From G963667675 sp965197565 (GTDB lineage: Bacteria > Chloroflexota > Dehalococcoidia > Lucifugimonadales > UBA3495), in the NCBI GenBank assembly GCA_965197565.1, contig CBDANK010000003.1, forward strand, positions 682,001 through 746,000: 64,000 nt of DNA, in the 5' to 3' direction. The position numbers were made by a program, and so were the translations under genes. Of this stretch, positions 34,709 through 43,761 are shown piece by piece. Positions within the stretch are counted from its first letter, which is position 1, and each line of letters starts with the position of its first letter. The notes under the pieces are model-generated. The model worked only from the letters and a program-made list of their open reading frames with translations, did not search any database and was not told the DNA's origin.

Positions 34709-36316
34709 TTAATTCAACTCCTCGGACGATACGCCGAACCTTTCCAGGAGGTCTTGGACGCCGACAGCGACTTGGCGGCGGAGCTTTCCGGCGGCGGCGC
34801 GTTCCTGGTCCACTCCCGCAAAAATGTCCGCGTCGTAGGGCCGCCAGTTGTCGCGCAGCACTCGCAGCGCCCGCTCTTCCCGCTCGGCCGCTTCCACCAG
34901 GATTTCCCCCAGAGGCCGCAGCACAGCGGCGGCGGACAAGCCCCGTACCTCGGCGGCTATGTTGCCAAAAGCAACGGTGAACCGGCCCAGGGTGTCCACT
35001 ACCCTCGACCGGTCACATCCCCCCTCGTTTCGGCGCCATTCATCATAGTCTTGGTGGAAGTCGTCCCATTCTTGGAGCAGCAACTGGTACTGCCCGGTAA
35101 ACTCTTTCACTACGGCTTCGGTTTCCGGCGAAATGTCCTCCAGGATGTATTCCAAGTCGCGCCGTGCTTGGAGCCGGGCCGCGTTGCTCGCAACAAGCTG
35201 GACGTCGAAGACTCCCTGGTCGGCGAACGTAAAGGTCACTGTTCCGACCTCTCCGGCATTTCCTGCCCCAGAGGTCGGGGCTTCACCCTCCAACTCTCCG
35301 GTGCCTTCAGGCGACGCCGGCGCTTCCGCTGATACCCCACTCCCGGGTTTTTCTTCGCGCTGGAAAGTGTCTCTGAGCCTACGCAGCGCCAGGTCTTCCT
35401 TCTCAGCCGCTTGGGCCAAGGCGTCGGCTACTCCACGAGTGGTTGGCGTTGTCGGGGCCTGCCGGATGGCAACGACGACGCCCCGGAATTGGCGGATGAG
35501 CAGCCCCATTCGGCCTTCAATTTCACTAGAGGTAAGCCGGCTTTCCGATCTGCGGAGAGAATCATAGTCCTGGTGAAACTGTTCCCAAGCTGTGTTTATA
35601 GCGTCGAAAGCTGCTACAAATTCGCCAATGCTATCCAAAGATTCGGGGGTTGTCCTTTCCTGGCGGTCGGCGAGGGCGTCAGCAACCTCTTGCCTTAACA
35701 CAAAAGAGGAGGATCTGGCGATGTCCACTCTCCCGAAGGGGGAACCTGCCGTCGGGGGATTTGAGTTACTGGAATCATCGGAGTCGTCCGCTCCGTCGTT
35801 ATCCGCGTCAGCCGGCAGTACAGCCGCTTCTCCTGGTTGCCAAGTTTCCCGCAGCAACCGCAGGGCCTCCTCCTCTTGTTCGGCGGCTCGTATCAGGGTA
35901 TCCGCCAGCCCCCGGACCACCCTGTGCCGGGGTAGCACTCTGGCGGCTTGGGTCACGCCGGCGAAGCGGCTGGCGAACCCTTGCAACGATGACCGGACCG
36001 AGTTGGCGTTACAAGCTGCCAGGTTTTCCCGCCAGCTATCGAATTCGGTGTGGAACTGGTCCCAGTCTTGAGATACGTTGCGTTGGCCGGAGGCGAAGTT
36101 CAGCACTGCCATTCTGTCTTGGGCAGGCACGGCCGTGGGTGTTGGCGTGCCGAACTCGACTCTCTGAGCCAAGGCCGTTAGCGTCGCTTGCGCATCGGGC
36201 GTGGGTGACGGCCCGCCGGTGGGGGCGCCTATTTCTCCGTTGGACCCGCAGGCCAGGACGGCCAACAACAATCCGCTGGCAACCAGCCCTGCGATTGATC
36301 TTATTTTCTGTGTCAT
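34709..36316 (-). CDS. Lipoprotein with three internal repeats, 535 aa
   Basis: Signal MTQKIRSIAGLVASGLLLAVLAC gives a lipobox (LAVLAC, Cys23). Three repeats follow at about residues 83-160, 242-320 and 414-490. Each has W-x-x-FH-x-x-(Y/F)D followed some 45 residues later by AA-E-x-E-x-ALR-x-LR-(D/E). The repeats are helical and separated by acidic or Pro/Gly linkers. It is probably an envelope scaffold or binding protein. The start overlaps the DUF4350-like gene by 4 bp. No family recognised. Confidence 0.78.
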   Translation of the reverse strand: MTQKIRSIAGLVASGLLLAVLACGSNGEIGAPTGGPSPTPDAQATLTALAQRVEFGTPTPTAVPAQDRMAVLNFASGQRNVSQDWDQFHTEFDSWRENLAACNANSVRSSLQGFASRFAGVTQAARVLPRHRVVRGLADTLIRAAEQEEEALRLLRETWQPGEAAVLPADADNDGADDSDDSSNSNPPTAGSPFGRVDIARSSSFVLRQEVADALADRQERTTPESLDSIGEFVAAFDAINTAWEQFHQDYDSLRRSESRLTSSEIEGRMGLLIRQFRGVVVAIRQAPTTPTTRGVADALAQAAEKEDLALRRLRDTFQREEKPGSGVSAEAPASPEGTGELEGEAPTSGAGNAGEVGTVTFTFADQGVFDVQLVASNAARLQARRDLEYILEDISPETEAVVKEFTGQYQLLLQEWDDFHQDYDEWRRNEGGCDRSRVVDTLGRFTVAFGNIAAEVRGLSAAAVLRPLGEILVEAAEREERALRVLRDNWRPYDADIFAGVDQERAAAGKLRRQVAVGVQDLLERFGVSSEELN

Positions 36317-37635
36317 GGAGTTTGATACACCGCCAAAAATTCGCTTACTAGACCCGCTCTAAAGTCTCCAAAGTCCAATTGGCCCACTATGTCATCCAGT
36401 GCGGCTTCCGATCCTCCCAGAATTATCAGCACGTGCCTATCCACGCCCGCGTGTAGAAAGATAAAGGCCGTCCCCTCCCGGCCGATAGCCGGCGTAAAAG
36501 GAGTTCGCACCGAATCGTCGATCCGGATGCCCGCAACCTCCAGGTATTGGGCAACATCCGGGGCATCATCGTACAAGCCCAGGAAAACCGTATCCCGGCC
36601 AATGTTCTCGGCGCCAACAATCTCAGATTCTATCTGGAAATCAGAAAGCAGGACCTTCATTCTGGTCCCCTCATCGAACAAGGAGGAGCGGCCCAACAGG
36701 ATGTCTGCTTGGTTTTGTAAAAAGAAAGGGAAATCAGCAAGGTCAAACAAACGCTCACTGCGGGTCAGGTAGTCGGCTATATTGGCGATTAGCCTGTCGT
36801 TGTCCAGGATCGAGTCTTGAGGAGGCACCATGAAGGTCAGGTCGTAGACAGCCAAGACACGGCCGTCGCCGCCCTTGGCGATTGGATAGTGGGGTTCCAC
36901 CGTTTCCACAAGAGACGAGCGGGTGTTGGCGTCAGTATAAGCCAGTCCAGGGCGGGAAGACTTGACCGAACCGGCAGTGTACAGAGCGATCTTGCCCAGG
37001 CCTTCGGTTATCTCATCCGGCCTGAAGTCCTGGATGAAGATGTTCTGGAAGTTCAGGTCGTAGTCCTTGGTGTTGAACAAGTGGTCGGGTTGAAAATTTA
37101 TGCCGAACTGTTCCGCCAGGCTGTTAATTTCGCTGTTTCGGGTAGGATCGGACACCAACAGCAGTCTGCCGCCCTTGGCCACGAAATCTTCAACCAAGTC
37201 CACTTCTTCCACTGAGAAAGGCCTACCGGGCAATATTACCGCCAGGCTGTCGGCCTGTCGCAGCCTTACTCCCAACAAAGCAAGCCGCGTGTCTGGGGCT
37301 AGTCTGGAGGACGCTGTGAGGGTACTGGCGTCGCCAACGAACTCGATGTCGTGGCCCCGGTCGGACACCCTGGCAAGAAGGGTGGAAATCTCTCCTCTGT
37401 CGAAGTCATTGCGGTGCCCTCGGTCTACCAAGAGCAAACCAGGACGCAGTTCCGGAACCTCGGTAAAGGTTGAGTAGCTGGAGGTGGGCGCAACTATGTT
37501 GTCAAAGGGAATCTCTGCTATCTGAGGGGCATCGTAGCCTCCCCGGTAAAAGAAGAAGTAAGCCCCAAGAAAGAACGCCAAGGCGAACAAGGGAAATACT
37601 AACAGTATGCCTATTTTATGGAGAAGGGCCGACAT
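36313..37635 (-). CDS. DUF4350-like membrane-anchored protein, 440 aa
   Basis: One N-terminal transmembrane helix (ILLVFPLFALAFFLGAYFFF), then a Rossmann-like GATase-type domain: LLLVDRGHRNDF, LALLGVRLRQADSLAVILPGR, DFVAKGGRLLLVSDPTR, resembling DUF4350/ABC-associated GldG-type proteins. The C-terminal half is probably extracytoplasmic. Its ends overlap both neighbours (20 bp with the SppA-like gene, 4 bp with the repeat lipoprotein), so the three are one operon. Confidence 0.78.
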   Translation of the reverse strand: MSALLHKIGILLVFPLFALAFFLGAYFFFYRGGYDAPQIAEIPFDNIVAPTSSYSTFTEVPELRPGLLLVDRGHRNDFDRGEISTLLARVSDRGHDIEFVGDASTLTASSRLAPDTRLALLGVRLRQADSLAVILPGRPFSVEEVDLVEDFVAKGGRLLLVSDPTRNSEINSLAEQFGINFQPDHLFNTKDYDLNFQNIFIQDFRPDEITEGLGKIALYTAGSVKSSRPGLAYTDANTRSSLVETVEPHYPIAKGGDGRVLAVYDLTFMVPPQDSILDNDRLIANIADYLTRSERLFDLADFPFFLQNQADILLGRSSLFDEGTRMKVLLSDFQIESEIVGAENIGRDTVFLGLYDDAPDVAQYLEVAGIRIDDSVRTPFTPAIGREGTAFIFLHAGVDRHVLIILGGSEAALDDIVGQLDFGDFRAGLVSEFLAVYQTP

Positions 37636-38668
37636 ATAAATAGTAGACGTTGGGGCCGTTGATTTTCAGTGGGAAGTCGGGCAGGGCGCTTTGCGGGTCT
37701 TCGCCGATGCCGCCGGGCAACGGCAGAGTCCTGAGCGGATCCGGCTCCAGGCTGCTGTCGAGGTTGCCAAGCACACCCGGTTCTCCCAACTTCTCCGCCT
37801 GCGACAGCAGGCTGTGCTCCAGCAAGGGTCCATAGGACAAAGGGGGCAGCGAACCGTTTCTCAGTAGAGGTTCCTCGATTCTCTGTCTCTTTTGGTTCAA
37901 GAGGCGGGACACTTCGGTGTTCACGTCGACTAAGTCATAACCCGAGATGTTAGCCAGGCTTGCGGCCTTCTTGATAGCGTCTGTCCTTCCGCCGATGGCG
38001 TCCGCCAAGCCAAGACGCACCGCGTCCACACCCGTGTAGATACTACCCTGGGCCACTTCTTCCAGGGACATCCGCAGCCGGTCCCCCCGCTGCGTGGAGA
38101 CAATTTGGACGAAGCCTTGCTTTAGCTCGTCAAGCAAGGAAACGAAGTGCCGGCGGTCGCCGCCCCGGGACTTGAAGGGTCCGGTGATGATGACTTGTTC
38201 GTCGGGTTGACCAGGAAGCAACGGCGGTAGAGGCGATAGGGTGACACCGATGCTGCCTACGAAGCTGGACGGTTGAGCGTACAGATAGTTAGCGCCCAAG
38301 GCCATCATATATCCGCCGCTGGCCGCGATACCGTCGAATACCATCACCACCGGCTTCTCCTGGCGAAGCCTGGCGGTTTCGAAGAACAGCCCCTCGCTGG
38401 CCGCCGCCCCGCCCCCTGGGCTGTTCAGTTGGATAACCACCGCCTTTATGGAGTCATCTTGACGGGCAAAGTCCAAGAGCGCCTTGATTTCGAAGGCGGA
38501 ACGACTACTGATGACGGTGAAGGGAATGTCTATGACGCCGACCTTGGGCTTGCCCGGCCAAGCGAAGAAGAAAACCATAGACCCCAGGATGATTCCGAGG
38601 CTCCCCAAGATCAGGGCGGAGACATACCATTTGCTTGCTATTTGCCATACTGAGGAAAGCCTACTCAT
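37616..38668 (-). CDS. SppA-like S49 peptidase, membrane-anchored
   Basis: N-terminal helix (VSALILGSLGIILGSMVFFFA), then the S49/ClpP-like fold: AVVIQLNSPGGGAAASEGLF, VMVFDGIAASGGYMMALGANYLYAQPSSFVGSIGV. The second segment contains the catalytic Ser (ASGGY) and the region GSIGV seen in signal peptide peptidases. A C-terminal extension of about 120 residues is not typical. It heads a three-gene overlapping operon with envelope proteins, suggesting a role in cleaving or maturing exported partners. Confidence 0.85.
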   Translation of the reverse strand: MSRLSSVWQIASKWYVSALILGSLGIILGSMVFFFAWPGKPKVGVIDIPFTVISSRSAFEIKALLDFARQDDSIKAVVIQLNSPGGGAAASEGLFFETARLRQEKPVVMVFDGIAASGGYMMALGANYLYAQPSSFVGSIGVTLSPLPPLLPGQPDEQVIITGPFKSRGGDRRHFVSLLDELKQGFVQIVSTQRGDRLRMSLEEVAQGSIYTGVDAVRLGLADAIGGRTDAIKKAASLANISGYDLVDVNTEVSRLLNQKRQRIEEPLLRNGSLPPLSYGPLLEHSLLSQAEKLGEPGVLGNLDSSLEPDPLRTLPLPGGIGEDPQSALPDFPLKINGPNVYYLYVGPSP

Positions 38669-39201
38669 TATCCCGCCTGACCTGATTCCACCACCCGCGG
38701 CCTCCTGTACCGGGGTTTAGGCCGCCGCCCGCCCACCTCGTAGCAGGCGCCGGTTCGAACAACAGGATGTTACGCAGGCTATCCCACTGTGTCAACCGTA
38801 TACTCCTGCGTGGCCGTTTACTTCACGCTGGAGTTCCTTAGAACATGATGGCTGGCCAAAGGAGACTGTAAACAGAACTAATGGGTCCCGTCTCCTCTTG
38901 GCCTAAACGTCCCGCTTTAACCGATTCCATCTCTCATTTTTCGTCCGGATAAACCTACTGGGCGTTACTCGCCGAGTTGATGCCCACGCTGACCGCTGGA
39001 AGGGCGACGAGCGGCGACAAATTCCTTTGAGTTCGAATACATACCGGTGGGCCCGGAGCGGCCTGGCCTCGCTCCCTCGGCGCTCTCCTACCTCATCAAC
39101 AACAACAACGAGTCAACTCGATAGTGAACTAAATTGACACGTCGTAGAATCTAGCAATACATTGTGACTTAGGGAAATTCTTAACGCTGAAGGGGTAAAC
39201 A
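38669..39201. other. Intergenic region without a recognised feature
   Basis: 533 bp between divergent genes. A GCCGGTTCGAAC near 38750 recalls a tRNA T-arm, but no acceptor or anticodon arms pair with it. No good ORF is present. Promoters for both flanking genes should lie here but no clean boxes were found. Confidence 0.5.
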
Positions 39202-39957
39202 ATGGGAAACCCAGTAGTGCACTTTGAAATTGCCGGCCCGGATGGGCCTGTCTTGCAGCAGTTCTATCGCGACTTGTTCGGATGGAAGATTGACGTGCAG
39301 AGCGAAGAGATGGGCAACTACGGTTTGGTGTCCGCAAACGAGGGCGGCATCGGTGGCGGCGTGTTTCCTACAACTAAGGATATGCCGGCGCGCAGCTACG
39401 TTACCTTCTATGTGCAGGTTGACGACCTTCAAGCGGCGCTGGATAAGGTGGCCGGTATGGGTGGGAATGCCATCATGTCACCGATGGAGATAGCGCCCGG
39501 CATGGGATCCATCGCTATGTTTGGGGACCCTGCCAATAACGCTATAGGGCTGTATTCACTACCCGCGGAATGGGACGGACAGATGCCGCCCAAGGGGAAC
39601 GCTCCGCCCGTGGTGCACTTCGAGGTTGGAGGCAGCGACGCAGCGGTGCTCGCCGAGTTCTACACAGGAATGTTCGACTGGCAAATCCACTATCACGAGG
39701 AGGCCAACTACCGCCTTATCCAACAGGAATCTGGAGGGATTGGCGGCGGCATCTTCCAGCACACAGAGGATATGCCGCCCAACCATCCTTCCGTCGCCGT
39801 TATGGTCAACGACCTGCGAGCCTATCTTGACAAGGCCGTAAGCCTGGGCGGCAGCGCCTTAATGCTTCCCACGGAGGTTCCCGGCGGATTCGGCTCAATT
39901 GCCATATTCTATGACATCGCCGGCAATCGCATATCACTCTTCAAGTCTCCTGAGTAG
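39202..39957 (+). CDS. VOC-family protein with two glyoxalase-like domains
   Basis: The 251-aa product consists of two vicinal-oxygen-chelate domains (about residues 1-118 and 130-250), each starting PVVHFE and continuing FYRDLFGWKI or FYTGMFDWQI, with GGIGGGVF/GGIGGGIF and a GSIA(M/I)F end. The metal ligand pattern (His in VVHFE, Glu late) is retained in part. It resembles two-domain proteins of the glyoxalase/bleomycin resistance group; the substrate is unknown. GAAGGGG lies before the ATG. It is the last core-like gene before the recombinase. Confidence 0.87.
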   Translation: MGNPVVHFEIAGPDGPVLQQFYRDLFGWKIDVQSEEMGNYGLVSANEGGIGGGVFPTTKDMPARSYVTFYVQVDDLQAALDKVAGMGGNAIMSPMEIAPGMGSIAMFGDPANNAIGLYSLPAEWDGQMPPKGNAPPVVHFEVGGSDAAVLAEFYTGMFDWQIHYHEEANYRLIQQESGGIGGGIFQHTEDMPPNHPSVAVMVNDLRAYLDKAVSLGGSALMLPTEVPGGFGSIAIFYDIAGNRISLFKSPE

Positions 39958-40025
39958 AGAAACCGCGACGCTTGCCGGATTGGCCCGCAACGAGGCGCAT
40001 CGGATCCCTCATAGGGTGGGCTGCC

Positions 40026-40054
40026 AGCCCTGTAACGGCCACACCTACAGGGCT
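40026..40054. repeat. 9-bp inverted repeat at the end of the recombinase gene
   Basis: AGCCCTGTA and TACAGGGCT around an 11-nt loop, in the 107-bp gap between the VOC gene and the recombinase stop. No T run follows. It may be a terminator core or part of an attachment site. Confidence 0.4.
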
Positions 40055-40064
40055 AACCTGAACC

Positions 40065-41681
40065 TCAACACGAAGGTTCTTGTGAACCAATTGACACGCA
40101 CTCAGGCTGAGGGGAACCGGGCTCAGGAGAATCATCGTCGATGGGTATAGCCAGCGTGATGTGCACGTTGTTGTCCCTGTCGATGATGACCTGTTCCACG
40201 AGCATCTGGAGATAATCGTGACGCTCCTCGGGGGTCAACTCGTCCAAGCCCTGGCCGACCTTTCTCGCCCAGGCTAGGACCTCCTCCATCAGTCGCCGCT
40301 TCTCAGTTCCACTCTCCTCCAGATCACGGTATTCGTCCAGCTTCTCCCTGGCGCTCTCAAGCCGCTCGGTGATGAACCTGCGCTGGAGGTCGAGTTGGGC
40401 CTCGGTGATCTTTCCCGACACGAACAGCCTGACAGCGCGGTCCTCTTCCATCTGGATGCTTCGCAGGTCTCGCTCGGCCTGGGCAATCTCCTCTTCCATT
40501 CCGCCGCCCTCCTGAGAATCGAGGGTGGCGATACCGGCGACGATCAGGTCGGGGTTCTGGAGTACCCGCTTCACCTCGCTCCATATCGGCTCCTCCAACT
40601 GCTCCGCCCGGATGTAGGGCTTCTCCCGGCAGCGCAGGCGCATGCCCTGCATCCCGTTGCACATGTAGTAGCGGCGGGGGGCGGTCAGGTCGTAGGTGTA
40701 AGCCTTGCCGTTGCGAACGCTGGTGGTTGTCCAGGAGGCCCTCGTATGGAAGTTGCGGCCGCACTCGCCGCATTTCAGCAGGTGCTGCAACAGGTAGAGC
40801 ACCTTCGTGTTCCTCTTGGCCTTCCTGCTCCGCTGCTGCTTCAACTTCTGCGCCCGTTCCCAGGTCTCATCGTCGATCACCTGCGGGACCGGAATCTCAA
40901 TCCAGGTGTCCCTCGGCTGGTCGTAGACCTTCATGCCGTCCTCGGTGGCGACATGGCGATACTTTCCGTAGACCCAGGTGCCCGCGTAGGTGGCATTCCC
41001 CAGGATGTGGTGCACGCGGGACTGGAGCCACAGCAGCTTGCCGGTCTGTGTGGGGACCTCCTCGTCGGTCAGCCGCACGGCAATGGAGTAGGCCCTCATC
41101 CCCTCATCGACGTACCTGCGAAAGATGCGTCGGACGACCTCCGCCTGCTCTTCAACCACCTCGGGCCTGCCGTCGTCTCCGATGCGGTAACCGTAGGAGA
41201 GGCCGCCGGTGGGCACCCGTCCCTGCTTGGCCGTCCCCCGCTTGCCCATCGTGGACCGCTCCCGGAAGTTGTCCAGCTCTATCTTGCCGATGGCCGCCAT
41301 GAGTCCGAAGGTCTTCATGTCGATGGCGTCCAAGACGGCTTCCAGCCGAATCTGGTGGGCCTCGACGACCTCCATGAGGGCGGCGGCGGGGTACATCCCC
41401 CTGCTGAGGCGGTCGGACTTCCAGCAGACGATGGTGTCGAAGCGTCCGCGTCTGGCGTCGGCCAGCATCCGCTGGAACTCGGGTCGCTTCTTCGACCAGC
41501 CCCGGCCCACCTCCTGGTAGCGCGCGGTGATGGTCAGTCCCTTGCTCTCGCAGTAGGCTTCCATGTCGCCGGTCTGCTCGGCGATGGAGGTCTTGTCCTC
41601 CCCGTCCTGGCTCTTGTCCGACACGCGGGCGTAGATGGCCGCCCGGTTCGCCTCCGTCTTCCTCTTGGTGGTTCTCGCCAT
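40065..41681 (-). CDS. Large serine recombinase, 538 aa
   Basis: Site-specific recombinase of the phiC31/TP901 type. Order: resolvase domain with catalytic Ser in YARVSDKSQ (S21) and CWKSDRLSRG, recombinase domain (about 170-290, with GGLSYGYRIGDDGR and HHILGNATYAGTWVYGK), zinc ribbon (CGECGRNFH to the later CREK), a coiled coil (about 395-460) and a C-terminal tail. It is intact and has the size of integrating enzymes of phages, ICEs and mobilisable islands. It lies at the left edge of the accessory region with its stop towards the core genome, where an attachment site would be expected. Confidence 0.92.
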   Translation of the reverse strand: MARTTKRKTEANRAAIYARVSDKSQDGEDKTSIAEQTGDMEAYCESKGLTITARYQEVGRGWSKKRPEFQRMLADARRGRFDTIVCWKSDRLSRGMYPAAALMEVVEAHQIRLEAVLDAIDMKTFGLMAAIGKIELDNFRERSTMGKRGTAKQGRVPTGGLSYGYRIGDDGRPEVVEEQAEVVRRIFRRYVDEGMRAYSIAVRLTDEEVPTQTGKLLWLQSRVHHILGNATYAGTWVYGKYRHVATEDGMKVYDQPRDTWIEIPVPQVIDDETWERAQKLKQQRSRKAKRNTKVLYLLQHLLKCGECGRNFHTRASWTTTSVRNGKAYTYDLTAPRRYYMCNGMQGMRLRCREKPYIRAEQLEEPIWSEVKRVLQNPDLIVAGIATLDSQEGGGMEEEIAQAERDLRSIQMEEDRAVRLFVSGKITEAQLDLQRRFITERLESAREKLDEYRDLEESGTEKRRLMEEVLAWARKVGQGLDELTPEERHDYLQMLVEQVIIDRDNNVHITLAIPIDDDSPEPGSPQPECVSIGSQEPSC

Positions 41682-41710
41682 GATTGCCTCCTTTTGTTCA
41701 TTCCGCAGAA

Positions 41711-41745
41711 ACTAGAAAGACCCGCCTCCTGTCGGGAGCGGGTCT
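41711..41745 (-). terminator. Rho-independent terminator on the minus strand
   Basis: Minus-strand stem AGACCCGC/GCGGGTCT (41745-41738 with 41725-41718) followed by TTTCTAGTTT. It would end the phage-like minus-strand unit at 42469-41919 before the recombinase gene. Confidence 0.55.
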
Positions 41746-41918
41746 GCGAGTAGTACAATCTATTCGCATCACCTGTACCGTCAGGTGGAGCCACGGCCCG
41801 GGGTGTTTGCAGCATCGCCGGGCCAACTTTCGCTCCCATGATACCGCGATTGGCGGAGTTGCGTCAAAGTGCGACGGCTCCCGGTTGTGCCTCGTTTGAG
41901 AAGAAAGCTCACGGAGAA

Positions 41919-42233
41919 CTAGGGGCCACAATAGCTACAGATGCGAACTTCCCACCCCGTGCTAGCGGCCTCGCGCTGGGCAGTATCAACCGTCTCTAGG
42001 CCTTCACCTCCTCGCGGAGGCTTCGTCCGTTGTCCACGACGTACAGGGGGGAAGCTCAGCCGGTCTCTTGGCCACCTCAGGTGCTCGTAGGTGCTGAGCG
42101 GATCCCAACGGGTGTCGGCGAAGATGGCGCAGTCGGGGATGCGGTCGAATGCCCCCTCGTTTGCCATGAGCGCCATGACTGAGGACCGGACACCTCCGCC
42201 CAAGCTGATGACGGTGAAACGAGAGGAGCGCAT
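41919..42233 (-). pseudogene. PAPS-reductase-like PP-loop protein, truncated
   Basis: The N-terminus FTVISLGGGVRSSVMALMAN is a PP-loop (SGGxxS-type) as in phage-encoded phosphoadenosine phosphosulfate reductase-like proteins, and CAIFADTRWDPLSTYEHLRW follows the pattern of that group. After about residue 60 the sequence is rearranged and it ends at 104 aa, where relatives run to 200 or more. It is read as a decayed gene. Its ATG overlaps the stop of the 78-aa gene in TGATG. Confidence 0.62.
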
Positions 42234-42469
42234 CAGTCGCCCCCCTCGGCGTGGTCTTCAGCTTGCGGGTCGCCCGGGGAAGCGTTCTCGCCGCGTGCGG
42301 CCTGCCTGTCCCTGCTGGCTTGCTTGATCATCATAGTGATGATTCGGCGCAAGCGGTCCCGGGCGTCGGGTCCGGGCCTGGAAGAGACCCTGATCTCGCC
42401 TATTTCAAAGGCGTCGCTGCCGGGCTTCCGCCTTCTGTTCCGCTGGTTCTTTCCGGTGGTATCTTTCAT
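42233..42469 (-). CDS. Small basic protein, 78 aa, phage-like
   Basis: Very charged, with SSRPGPDARDRLRRIITMMI in the middle and an acidic His/Glu tail. The stop overlaps the next gene's start by one base, a phage-like arrangement. No family recognised. It may be a real small gene of the island. Confidence 0.5.
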   Translation of the reverse strand: MKDTTGKNQRNRRRKPGSDAFEIGEIRVSSRPGPDARDRLRRIITMMIKQASRDRQAARGENASPGDPQAEDHAEGGD

Positions 42470-42479
42470 GTTTGCGTAG

Positions 42480-42749
42480 TCACAGCGGCGGCTGGGCCGT
42501 CGGAGCCGACGGAATGGGCGGGCAACGGCGGCATCCAGCCGTTTCAGACCCCGCCGTGCCGCCGTTGCGCCGGCGCCCGGCGGGGCCGCTCGTCCAGATG
42601 TGCTCCTTGAAGAAGCTCATCTGGAAGCTCTCGGTCACGAGGACCGCCATGCCTCTGGGCATCCGTGCCGCGAACCGGAAGAGGGCGTGCATGGCCCAGT
42701 CGCGGGGCTCGACGCCGTTGCGCCGCCGGTGGACCAGCTTGGGGTCCAC
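42480..42749 (-). CDS. Possible remnant protein, 89 aa
   Basis: Residues 1-50 read like a folded helical domain (WAMHALFRFAARMPRGMAVLVTE split by basic residues), while the rest is Arg/Gly-rich low complexity. It lies just left of the IS3 element, on the minus strand in line with the two phage-like genes. It could be the broken end of a gene interrupted by the IS or a chance frame. Confidence 0.3.
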   Translation of the reverse strand: MDPKLVHRRRNGVEPRDWAMHALFRFAARMPRGMAVLVTESFQMSFFKEHIWTSGPAGRRRNGGTAGSETAGCRRCPPIPSAPTAQPPL

Positions 42750-42896
42750 GCCGCCAGATGCCGCAGACTTGCAGACGCTTTCATCATGCTGCCATGCAGC
42801 AAGAGAGGAAATGCGTCCCTGTTTTTGGACGCCGTTTCTGGCCTGCTCCTCGAAAACTGGTCCAGTGATAATGCGAGTTTTGTGAGATGATCACAC

Positions 42897-43184
42897 ATGT
42901 TGAAGAAGGATCGTCCCATGAAGAGTTCCCGGTATACGCCGGAGCAGGTTGCCTTCAGGCTCCGCCAAGCAGAGGATGGCACACCGGTTTCAGAGGTCTG
43001 CCGCAAGATGGGCGTCAGTGAGCAGACCTTCTACCGGTGGAAGAAGAAGTTCCAAGGGATGGGTGTGGCCGAGGTGAGGCGGCTTAGGGTCCTGGAGGAG
43101 GAGAACCGTAGGCTGAAGCAGCTGGTGGCAGACCTCAGTCTGGATAAGCAGATGCTCCAGGATGTGCTCCGAAAAAAGCCCTGA
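42897..43184 (+). CDS. IS3-family OrfA
   Basis: A 95-aa HTH protein: MKSSRYTPEQVAFRLRQAEDG, SEVCRKMGVSEQTFYRWKKK, then a leucine-zipper end (LEEENRRLKQLVADLSLDKQM). At its 3' end the codons CGA AAA AAG contain the canonical A AAA AAG slippery heptamer (43172-43178), where a -1 shift would enter orfB, as is usual for IS3. ATG may be 42897 or the second Met at 42918. Confidence 0.85.
   Translation: MLKKDRPMKSSRYTPEQVAFRLRQAEDGTPVSEVCRKMGVSEQTFYRWKKKFQGMGVAEVRRLRVLEEENRRLKQLVADLSLDKQMLQDVLRKKP
43172..43178 (+). promoter_or_regulatory. Programmed -1 frameshift site of the IS3 element
   Basis: A AAA AAG heptamer in phase with the orfA frame, ending six bases before the orfA stop; the -1 frame is orfB. 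Confidence 0.8.
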
Positions 43185-43761
43185 AGCCTGCTCAACTGAG
43201 GCCCTGGGCAGAGTATCTCCAGATAGCCTACTGCCTAAGTGAGCGCCGGGCCTGCGAGGTATTGACCCTGCCCAGGACCTCCCACCGATACCAGAGTGTG
43301 GCAGATGAGCAGGCTGCAATACGGATGCGGTTGAAAGACCTGGCCCAGGACAGGGTAAGCTATGGCTACCAGCGTCTCCATATCCTCCTGCAGAGGGAGG
43401 GGTGGGCAGTGAACCACAAGCGGGTCTACAGGCTGTATCGCCAGGAGGGTCTGATGATGCTCAGGACCAAGAAGCCCAAGAGGCACGTATCCTGTCAATG
43501 CCTGCTGCCACTTCCATGTCTTGCCCTCCCGGTTTGATGATGCCTGTGTCCTCCACACTTGTAGATGCGGGCCCGAAGCCCGTGTATCCGTTCGGAGCGA
43601 CCAGAACGGCGGGAAGGGTGTCCTACTGTACGCCGGCGCAGTCTAGGGTTCCGCCTGCCCAGTCAATAGGCCCATTGACCGAGCGTATTGATCATATAAG
43701 TTGCCTGGGCCAATCGAGCCCGCATCTCGCAAGTAAGGGACACACTTGGCAGGAGGGGGAG

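Noticed and set aside
38745..38765. tRNA T-arm-like GGTTCGAAC
   Set aside because: No acceptor, D or anticodon stems can be built around it on either strand.
40395..41753. 452-aa open frame antisense to the serine recombinase
   Set aside because: Shadow of a well-supported gene; no recognisable domain.
42635..43006. 123-aa minus-strand frame across the IS3 left end
   Set aside because: Ser/Thr-rich shadow crossing an element boundary and antisense to OrfA.
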